Assembly (NCBI GenBank): GCA_015065075.1
Contig: SVRA01000010.1
Location: forward strand, 1 to 33,481
Reading direction: 5' to 3'
Length of the DNA stretch: 33,481 nt
DNA from: Oscillospiraceae bacterium
GTDB taxonomy: Bacteria > Bacillota > Clostridia > Oscillospirales > CAG-272
The position numbers and the translations under genes are program-made. Shown here piece after piece: positions 27,198-33,481 of the stretch (its first letter is position 1; every line of letters begins with the position of its first letter). A model generated the notes under the pieces. It was not told the DNA's origin and did not search any database. It was given only the letters and a program-made list of their open reading frames with translations.

Positions 27198-27989
27198 TTA
27201 TTTTGACTTTTCTTTTATATATGCAATTCTTTTCTTGAATCCTTCGCGGAAACCGTACCAGCTTTCTTTTACTTCATAGATATCGAGTACACGTAAAGCG
27301 TTCTCATAATATTCCAATGCTTCATTATATTCTCCTCTTTCATCGTGGCATTCAGCCATCCTATAAGTGATAAACATAAACGCATACAGAGCCTCATTGA
27401 ATTCTTGACATGCCGCATCCCATTTTTCTTTTCCCTGCAATATACATGCTTTCAATCTCTGATTCGAAAAACGAATATCGGGAATTAAATCGATTGCTTT
27501 TCGTGCGCTCTCAACATCTCCTTTTGCTTTATACGCATATGCCAAGAATCTACAAGCATCATATTTTATTGCTTCGTCTTTGGAAAGATCAATAATTTTT
27601 AACGCGATTGCAATAACTTCGTCAGGAGTTTCCTCGCTGCTCATAACATAAAGTCTGTTATTCAAAAGAATAACATTATCAGGATATGTCTTTAATCCTT
27701 CATCAATAATGTTTCGTGCTTTTTCCCAATCGGAACTGCGATATTTCCAACTTTCTTTTGCAATAGCAAATGCTTTATCTTCAAGTTCCTTCAAATTGAA
27801 ATCGAAAAGAACGTCCATAGATACACCAAAATAACTTGCCAAAGCAGGCGCAAGCGTGATATCGGGCAAATCTATATTATTTTCCCATTTACTGACCGCT
27901 TGAAAGGAAACTCCTATGCTATCCGCAAGTTGTTCTTGAGTAATACCACGTTGCTTTCTTAATTCTTTAATTTTGTTTCCAATATTCAT
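27198..27989 (-). CDS. XRE-family HTH transcriptional regulator with C-terminal TPR-like region
   Basis: MNIGNKIKELRKQRGITQEQLADSIGVSFQAVSKWENNIDLPDI; helical repeat tail; SD ggaggtg upstream of ATG 27989. Confidence 0.93.
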   Translation of the reverse strand: MNIGNKIKELRKQRGITQEQLADSIGVSFQAVSKWENNIDLPDITLAPALASYFGVSMDVLFDFNLKELEDKAFAIAKESWKYRSSDWEKARNIIDEGLKTYPDNVILLNNRLYVMSSEETPDEVIAIALKIIDLSKDEAIKYDACRFLAYAYKAKGDVESARKAIDLIPDIRFSNQRLKACILQGKEKWDAACQEFNEALYAFMFITYRMAECHDERGEYNEALEYYENALRVLDIYEVKESWYGFREGFKKRIAYIKEKSK

Positions 27990-28033
27990 AAACTCACCTC
28001 CGAATTTCAAGGCGGCGCCTGCCTCGTGTCTAT

Positions 28034-28062
28034 ATTATATCATAGTAATTATTTGTTGACAA
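28034..28062 (-). promoter_or_regulatory. Sigma-A promoter of the XRE-TPR regulator
   Basis: Minus strand TTGTCA - 17 nt - TATAAT. Confidence 0.75.
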
Positions 28063-28080
28063 TAACTGCTCAAACGAGGT

Positions 28081-28101
28081 TTTTCAACTGCAGGTTGAAA
28101 A
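28081..28101. repeat. 21-bp palindrome TTTTCAAC-TGCAG-GTTGAAAA
   Basis: Perfect 8-bp arms read directly; upstream of the XRE promoter. Confidence 0.85.
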
Positions 28102-28103
28102 GC

Positions 28104-28139
28104 AAAAAAAACGCACCACCAATGAAGATGATGCGTTTT
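28104..28139 (-). terminator. Intrinsic terminator after the alpha/beta hydrolase
   Basis: Minus strand AAAACGCATCATC TTCATT GGTGGTGCGTTTT TTTT. Confidence 0.85.
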
Positions 28140-28174
28140 CCTGCTCTACCGCAGGTGCTCCAAGCGAGTCTTTT

Positions 28175-29122
28175 TTACACATTCCAAACCTTTTCGAAGT
28201 CCTTGACCTCGCGAAGATAGCTCTCCTTATCTGCAGGAAACGCAAGTCCGTGACCCGCGCCCTTGACTGTGAGCAGCTTTTTGGGTGCTGTGCAGACCTC
28301 GTACATCTCTTTACTCATTTCATAAGGCACGAAGTCGTCATTGTCGCCGTGAACGAATATTACGGGGATCTTACATCGCCTCATCGCCTCGATCGGAGAG
28401 TTGCTTTCAAGCGAAAATCCGCCAAAAATTCTTGCTCCGAGCTTTACGAAGGGATAAAAGAAATTGACGGGAAGCTTCATTTGCTTCATTACCTTGCGGA
28501 TTATCGCGCGCGGAGACGAATATCCGCAGTCCGCAAGCGTGCAGACGACGTTGCTCGGAAGCTCCTCTCCCGACGCCATAAGCACGGTCGACGCACCCAT
28601 CGAGATGCCTGTGAGAATGATCTTTGTATCCTTGCCGAATTTATTTATCACGAAATCCACCCAGGCAAGACAGTCGCGACATTCCTTGATTCCAAAGGTT
28701 ATAACGTGACCGTCGCTGTCACCCGATGCGCGCTGGTCAACGATAAGCGCGTTTCTACCAAGCGCAAAGCATCGCTCCACTCCGCCGCAGAGATCTCTTT
28801 CGGCAGTACCTCTGTATCCGTGAAAAAGTATTTCGGTGACCGCGCCCGGCTTATATTCATAATATTTACCGCGGAGGGTGAGTCCGTCGAAGGATTTTAT
28901 CGATACCGCCTCGTACGGAGTTGCGCGGATCGATCTTATCCAATTCTCTATTACGTCACGGTATTCCTCGTATATCTCGCCCTCTGGGATCTCAATCACG
29001 TCCTCCTTCGGCGGCTTGCGCTTGGGCGAATAGAAGGTCAACCTGAAGCACACGAAGGCGATCAGCAATACTATAAACAGTAGTCCTGCGGCCGCTATCG
29101 GCAGATACCACCAAGGATTCAT
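28175..29122 (-). CDS. Alpha/beta hydrolase with N-terminal membrane anchor
   Basis: N-terminal hydrophobic segment; LFHGYRGTAERD, ILTGISMGASTVLMASG nucleophile elbow, PVIFVHGDNDDFVPYEMS, GAGHGLAF. Confidence 0.93.
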   Translation of the reverse strand: MNPWWYLPIAAAGLLFIVLLIAFVCFRLTFYSPKRKPPKEDVIEIPEGEIYEEYRDVIENWIRSIRATPYEAVSIKSFDGLTLRGKYYEYKPGAVTEILFHGYRGTAERDLCGGVERCFALGRNALIVDQRASGDSDGHVITFGIKECRDCLAWVDFVINKFGKDTKIILTGISMGASTVLMASGEELPSNVVCTLADCGYSSPRAIIRKVMKQMKLPVNFFYPFVKLGARIFGGFSLESNSPIEAMRRCKIPVIFVHGDNDDFVPYEMSKEMYEVCTAPKKLLTVKGAGHGLAFPADKESYLREVKDFEKVWNV

Positions 29123-29173
29123 AATTGATTTAATTCCTTTCTGAAAATGCTTTGGGCGAATTGATTTTGTAAT

Positions 29174-29962
29174 TTAAAGCTCTTTGGTGCGTTTGTACGC
29201 CGATTCTACCGCATCGATCACGGCAGCTCTGAATTTGCCCCTCTCAAGCGCGGCAACTCCCGCTATGGTCGATCCGCCAGGACTGCAGACCGCGTCCTTT
29301 AGCTCTCCCGGGTGCTTGCCGCTTTCTATGCAGAGCTGTGCCGCACCTGCAAGCGTCTGTGCCGCCAGGAGCTGCGCCTTTTCGCGCGGGATACCGCACT
29401 TTACTCCACCGTCGGCAAGCGCTTCGATGAACATATACACGAATGCGGGACCGCATCCCGACACGGCAGTAGCCGCGTCTATCAATTTTTCTTGCATTTT
29501 GTGAAGGCATCCTGCCATCGAAAGTGCGTCGCAGAGCGTCTTTTCGTCTTCTGTGGTCGAGTTGTCGCCGAGGCAATACAGGATCACTCCCTCACCTATC
29601 GAAACGGGGGTGTTGGGCATTATTCTTATTATTCTATGCTCTCCGAAAAGCTCTGCAAGTCGCGCGCAGGTCACTCCCGCCGCCATGCTGACAAGGCAGA
29701 TCTGCCCTGCTCTCTTTGCAAGCTGATCCTTGATATTTTCCGCCAACTGTGGCAAGATCTGCGGTTTTACACCTAAAAATATAACATCACAATCATCGAC
29801 TATTTCGGTAACAGTTGCGGCTTTTGCTCCTATATCCGCCGCCAGCGCTTCGGCTTTTTCTTTGTGAGCGCAACATACGAAAACGGTATTATCCGTTCTT
29901 GCGACAGCCGCGGCAAGCGCGCCGCCCATGTTACCCGCGCCTATAAACCCAATCTTTTTCAT
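29174..29962 (-). CDS. proC: Pyrroline-5-carboxylate reductase
   Basis: KKIGFIGAGNMGGALAAAV, RIIRIMPNTPVSIGEGV, AVSGCGPAFVYMFIEALADGGVKCG, PGGSTIAGVAALE. Confidence 0.97.
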   Translation of the reverse strand: MKKIGFIGAGNMGGALAAAVARTDNTVFVCCAHKEKAEALAADIGAKAATVTEIVDDCDVIFLGVKPQILPQLAENIKDQLAKRAGQICLVSMAAGVTCARLAELFGEHRIIRIMPNTPVSIGEGVILYCLGDNSTTEDEKTLCDALSMAGCLHKMQEKLIDAATAVSGCGPAFVYMFIEALADGGVKCGIPREKAQLLAAQTLAGAAQLCIESGKHPGELKDAVCSPGGSTIAGVAALERGKFRAAVIDAVESAYKRTKEL

Positions 29963-29981
29963 TATCTTTTCTCCATTTTGA

Positions 29982-31217
29982 TCATCTTGTTTGACCGTCG
30001 CCTGTGACGATATATTTGTACGTGGTCAACTCAGGGAGCCCCATCGGACCTCGCGCGTGGAGCTTCTGAGTCGAAATTCCCATCTCGCAACCAAATCCAA
30101 ACTCACCTCCGTCGGTAAATCTCGTCGATGCGTTGACGTAGACCACGGCGCTATCAACGCGCTTGACAAACGTATCGCAAGCCGCCTTGTCCTCGGCAAT
30201 TATCGCCTCGCTATGATGTGTCGAATGCTTTGATATGTGCTCGATTGCATTATCCACCCCGTCAACCACACCGACGGCAAGGATATAGTCAAGAAATTCG
30301 GTATCGAAGTCGGTTTCTTTAGCGGGAGTGCCATCGATGATCTTCTGCGCTCTTTCGTCAAGGCGAAGCTCGACGTCTGTAAGTCTTTCACGTAAAAGTG
30401 GCAAAAATTGCTCCGCTATCGCACTGTCAACGAGGCAGACCTCGGCGGCGTTACAGACCGATGGGCGACTCGTTTTTGCATTCTCGATTATATTGAGGGC
30501 TTTTTCAAGATCTGCCGATCTGTCAACGTATATATGGCAGATTCCAGCGCCCGTCTGAATGCATGGAACGGTCGCATTCTCCACGCAGGCTTTTATAAGT
30601 CCCGCGCTACCGCGAGGGATCAGCATATCTACGTATCCGTTCGCCCGCATAAGTTCAAGAGCGCTCTGTCTTGTCGTGTCCTCTACGAGCGTGACCGCAT
30701 CCTCGGGCAATCCCGACTCCACAAGTCCGCGTCTTATCACACGGACTATCTCACTTGAGGTCAAAAACGCCTCCTTACCGCCGCGCAGTATGCAGACGTT
30801 TCCGCTTTTCAGCGCTAATGCCGCGGCATCCGAGGTCACGTTGGGACGGCTCTCATAAATTATCGCAACCACGCCGATGCCAACACTGACCTTTTTTATC
30901 ACAAGTCCGTTGGGGCGGCTGATCTCGCTTATGGTTTTACCGAGAGGCGACGGCAGATTTGCCACGTCTCTTATTCCGCTTGCCATTGACGCCATTCTCT
31001 GCTCGTTAAGCCTCAGGCGATCCTTCATAACCTCCGAAATGCCCTCGGCTCGCTCAAGATCCTTAAGATTTGCAGCTAATATCGAGTCGACCGCATCGCG
31101 CGTGCAGAGTAGATCGGCTATCTTTAAAAGCGCTTTATTTATTTTTTCTTCGTCGGCTAACGTCAGCTTCTGCACTGCTGATCTTGCCGCCTCGAGTATT
31201 TCTTTCGTGCTTCTCAT
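29982..31217 (-). CDS. proA: Glutamate-5-semialdehyde dehydrogenase (gamma-glutamyl phosphate reductase)
   Basis: IYESRPNVTSDAAALALKSGNVCILRGGKEA, IPRGSAGLI, TSRPSVCNAAEVCLVD, FTDGGEFGFGCEMGISTQKLHARGPMGLPELTTYKYI. Confidence 0.98.
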   Translation of the reverse strand: MRSTKEILEAARSAVQKLTLADEEKINKALLKIADLLCTRDAVDSILAANLKDLERAEGISEVMKDRLRLNEQRMASMASGIRDVANLPSPLGKTISEISRPNGLVIKKVSVGIGVVAIIYESRPNVTSDAAALALKSGNVCILRGGKEAFLTSSEIVRVIRRGLVESGLPEDAVTLVEDTTRQSALELMRANGYVDMLIPRGSAGLIKACVENATVPCIQTGAGICHIYVDRSADLEKALNIIENAKTSRPSVCNAAEVCLVDSAIAEQFLPLLRERLTDVELRLDERAQKIIDGTPAKETDFDTEFLDYILAVGVVDGVDNAIEHISKHSTHHSEAIIAEDKAACDTFVKRVDSAVVYVNASTRFTDGGEFGFGCEMGISTQKLHARGPMGLPELTTYKYIVTGDGQTR

Positions 31218-31990
31218 TTATCTACCTTCTTTGCGTAAAACCTTGTGCCTATCTGCTTTCCGTCCGCCATGTCGTAAAGCACCTCGGGGTGCTCGCCGTT
31301 CGTAATTACCATATCGCATCCGCGCGCGGTCACAATCTCTGCTGCGCGGAGCTTGGTCGCCATTCCTCCCGTGCCGAGCGACGAGCCCTTGCCTCCTCCG
31401 AGTGAGATTATATGCTCGTCTATCTCATATACGCTTTCGATAAGTCTGGCATTCTCGTCTTTTCTGGGGTCTGCGGTATAGAGCCCATCGATGTCGGACA
31501 GCAGAACTAGCAGGTCGGCGCCCACACTGACGGCGACTATTCCCGCGAGGGTGTCGTTATCTCCTATCTCTATCTCCTCGGTTGCAACCGTGTCGTTTTC
31601 ATTTATTATTGGCAAGACCTGCATTTTCAACAGTCGCTCCATCGTATTTTCGAAGTTTTTGTGGCGCGTTTCGTTGCGAAGATCCTCGGCGGTAAGCAGT
31701 ATCTGAGCTACCGTGTGGTCATACTCTGAAAAGATCTTATCGTACGTATACATAAGCTCACACTGCCCAACTGCCGCCGCCGCTTGCTTGCCCGCCGTGT
31801 CCGACGGTCTCGCCGACAGCTTCAGCTTGCCGACACCCATACCGATAGCGCCCGACGAGACGAGAATGACCTCGTGACCCGCGTTTTTAAGGTCACTGAG
31901 GACTTTACAAAGCAATTCCATTCTTCTTATATTCAATCTGCCGCTTGCATGGGCAAGTGTAGACGTACCAACCTTTACAACGAGCTTCAT
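31214..31990 (-). CDS. proB: Glutamate 5-kinase, short form without a PUA domain
   Basis: MKLVVKVGTSTLAHASG, VILVSSGAIGMGVGKL, PIINENDTVATEEIEIGDNDTLAGIVAVSVGADLLVLLSDIDGLYTADP, GTGGMATKLRAAEI; start revised to 31990 (ggagg SD); ATGA overlap with proA. Confidence 0.96.
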   Translation of the reverse strand: MKLVVKVGTSTLAHASGRLNIRRMELLCKVLSDLKNAGHEVILVSSGAIGMGVGKLKLSARPSDTAGKQAAAAVGQCELMYTYDKIFSEYDHTVAQILLTAEDLRNETRHKNFENTMERLLKMQVLPIINENDTVATEEIEIGDNDTLAGIVAVSVGADLLVLLSDIDGLYTADPRKDENARLIESVYEIDEHIISLGGGKGSSLGTGGMATKLRAAEIVTARGCDMVITNGEHPEVLYDMADGKQIGTRFYAKKVDK

Positions 31991-32039
31991 ATGGGCCTCC
32001 AACAAGCGCTTATGCTTTAGCGCAATAAAGTTTTTATTA

Positions 32040-32068
32040 ATTATATCATAAAAATTGTCTTTAGGCAA
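32040..32068 (-). promoter_or_regulatory. Sigma-A promoter of proBAC
   Basis: Minus strand TTGCCT - 17 nt - TATAAT. Confidence 0.75.
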
Positions 32069-32103
32069 GTTTTTTTTGAAATTTATTCATTTTTAACAAC
32101 GAT

Positions 32104-32136
32104 GTTAAAAAACGGGGGGGCGCAGCTCCCCCGAGA
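32104..32136 (-). terminator. Intrinsic terminator after the DUF11 gene
   Basis: Minus strand CGGGGGAGCTGCGCCCCCCCGTTTTTTAAC. Confidence 0.8.
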
Positions 32137-32149
32137 AATCAAAATTTTA

Positions 32150-33004
32150 TCAGACGGTTCCCGACACAGTAAGAACAGTTACGCCGGGCGTAATGCTCCA
32201 CACACCCGTAGCGATATCCTGAGTATAGGTGGCAGCAGGCACGGTGATCTGACCGAGCACGGTATTAAGCTGTCCTGTTGCCTCATTATAGTTGTACTGT
32301 ACTCCCTCCGTCCAGGTCGTGCCGTCAAGACTGACGGTGATGTCCGACAGAATAGGATCGAAGAGGTCAGACAACGCTACGTTATCCTCCGCTGTGGCGG
32401 CAACGTTTCCGAAGTTCTCGATCACAAAGCGATAGGTCAAAGTGCCGTTTTCACTTACGGGAACCGGCTCAACGCTCTTGGTGATACGAAGCTGCGGTTT
32501 CTCTATTGGAGTGACGGTCTCGGTTGCGGTGATGGGTGTGGAAATGCCATTGCCCGTCACGGTAGCCGTATTAACTATACTATCGTCTGCGCCAAGGGGT
32601 GCAAACTCATTGACCTCAGCAGTATAAACGAGTAGCAGATTGCTGTTAGCGGGCAAGGTGATACCGCTTACCACAAGTGCGGGCTCGGAGGTAACTACGG
32701 GAGCGGCTTGCAAAACTCCGTTGACAAATAGGCGAATAGAACCGTCTACGTAGCTCAAGGGAGTACGGGTTTCGGTTCCCTGCTCGTAGGCACCAAGATC
32801 GTCGGTGACGGTAAGATTGGAAATTGCCGTATTCCCCGAATTGACGATGCTGATGACGTAAGTTACCGTGCTATCAGCGGAATAGGTGTTTACGACTGCA
32901 GTTTTGTCGGCAGAAACACCCTCCAAAATCTCGCCAACGACCACGTTGGAGTTGACTACGGTATTGTTATATGACAGTTGCGCTTGGTTTGTAAATTGCG
33001 CCAT
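32150..33004 (-). CDS. DUF11-type (conserved repeat domain) beta-sandwich protein, no evident signal peptide
   Basis: Repeats of the kind VTYVISIVNSGNTAISNLTVTDDLGAY...VNTATVTGNGIS and LTYRFVIENFGNVAATAEDNVALSDLFDPILSDITVSLDG; SD aaggag upstream of ATG 33004. Confidence 0.85.
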   Translation of the reverse strand: MAQFTNQAQLSYNNTVVNSNVVVGEILEGVSADKTAVVNTYSADSTVTYVISIVNSGNTAISNLTVTDDLGAYEQGTETRTPLSYVDGSIRLFVNGVLQAAPVVTSEPALVVSGITLPANSNLLLVYTAEVNEFAPLGADDSIVNTATVTGNGISTPITATETVTPIEKPQLRITKSVEPVPVSENGTLTYRFVIENFGNVAATAEDNVALSDLFDPILSDITVSLDGTTWTEGVQYNYNEATGQLNTVLGQITVPAATYTQDIATGVWSITPGVTVLTVSGTV

Positions 33005-33028
33005 AAATATCTCCTTGTCTTATCTTTT

Positions 33029-33044
33029 TAGGGGCAAGCCCCTA
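33029..33044. other. Perfect 7-bp stem-loop at the predicted 5' end of the DUF11 mRNA
   Basis: TAGGGGC AA GCCCCTA. Confidence 0.6.
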
Positions 33045-33048
33045 TGAC

Positions 33049-33078
33049 ATAATATGTGAAATTGGATACCAATGTGAA
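33049..33078 (-). promoter_or_regulatory. Candidate sigma-A promoter of the DUF11 gene
   Basis: Minus strand TTCACA - 18 nt - TATTAT. Confidence 0.6.
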
Positions 33079-33195
33079 AAAAGCTCGAAAAATGTCGTTT
33101 TACAGGAATAGCAATACCTCCACAGATTTGTTAATCTAAAGGTTAACAACCTTATAAGCTAAGCTTACTGTTTCAAGTAGTCGGGACATGCTATG

Positions 33196-33225
33196 AGAAA
33201 AAAAAGCAACCCTGCCGGGTTGCTT
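33196..33225 (-). terminator. Intrinsic terminator on the minus strand with no long upstream CDS in the window
   Basis: Minus strand AAGCAACCC GGCA GGGTTGCTT followed by T-run and CTC. Confidence 0.85.
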
Positions 33226-33391
33226 CGAAGATTGGCATAATGTCCGGATTTAAACCCTTACACAAATCGCAAGCGGTTTGGTGTACCATTTCAACTGACG
33301 GTCAGCAGCTCCAGAACGAAGCAACCCTGATGGGTTGCTTCGTTCTGGCTCGTCTTGACAAAAAAGATGCCGCCTTGAAAATAGTAACAAT
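33204..33391 (-). ncRNA. Candidate small structured RNA or leader/attenuator (about 190 nt)
   Basis: Promoter TTGCTA-N17-TATAAT (33398-33426), 17-bp perfect stem-loop (33311-33348), terminator at the end; no ORF above about 35 codons. Confidence 0.4.
33311..33348. repeat. Perfect 17-bp inverted repeat with 4-nt loop
   Basis: CCAGAACGAAGCAACCC TGAT GGGTTGCTTCGTTCTGG. Confidence 0.95.
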
Positions 33392-33397
33392 CCTTGT

Positions 33398-33426
33398 ATT
33401 ATAAGGAACTTCAAGATTTATAGCAA
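33398..33426 (-). promoter_or_regulatory. Candidate sigma-A promoter of the right-edge RNA
   Basis: Minus strand TTGCTA - 17 nt - TATAAT. Confidence 0.55.
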
Positions 33427-33481
33427 TTATTTTTCAGCCGTTTGATCGGTTGGTAGCGTTATTTTGCGAAATCAACGCTTT

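Noticed and set aside
28250-29083. 277-aa plus-strand ORF opposite the alpha/beta hydrolase
   Set aside because: Antisense shadow of a gene with clear catalytic motifs
32041-32100. T-box or amino-acid riboswitch upstream of proB
   Set aside because: Leader between the predicted promoter and ATG is about 45 nt, too short, and no T-box-like motif is visible
33204-33348. CRISPR array
   Set aside because: Only two copies of a self-complementary repeat about 90 nt apart, with no regular repeat-spacer structure or cas genes
1-33481. tRNA, rRNA, transposase, integrase, phage or defence genes
   Set aside because: None recognisable by eye on either strand; a tRNAscan/Infernal run would be needed to exclude small RNA genes

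Overview
33.5 kb of what looks like a Clostridia-type (Firmicutes) chromosome, mostly dense housekeeping operons with no clear mobile element, rRNA, tRNA or CRISPR array. Left to right: 3' end of addB and complete addA (+); eno (-); a glycogen operon on the minus strand, glgB-glgC-glgD-glgA-glgP-GH13 amylase-FolC-like protein, behind a perfect TTGACA-N17-TATAAT promoter; holB-ricT, a 56-aa 2[4Fe-4S] ferredoxin missing from the ORF track, trmN6-like and TtcA-like genes (+); a CBM9-like protein and a ZIP transporter (-); a divergent mntP (+); deoC-PNP-deoB (+); an XRE-TPR regulator and an alpha/beta hydrolase (-); proB-proA-proC (-); and a DUF11-type repeat protein (-). The most interesting items are: (1) the FolC/Mur-ligase-like protein at the end of the glycogen operon, whose P-loop and DGAHN-like motif look destroyed (candidate pseudoenzyme); (2) the right edge (about 33196-33426), where a minus-strand promoter, a 17-bp perfect stem-loop and an intrinsic terminator share a 24-nt repeat, suggesting a small RNA or attenuator-like switch upstream of the DUF11 gene; (3) a ferredoxin where yabA sits in the B. 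subtilis holB-yaaT-yabA-yabB neighbourhood; (4) a GlgA lacking the canonical KTGGL lysine; and (5) several palindromes and duplicated promoter elements. All product calls were made by eye from motifs; no search was run.
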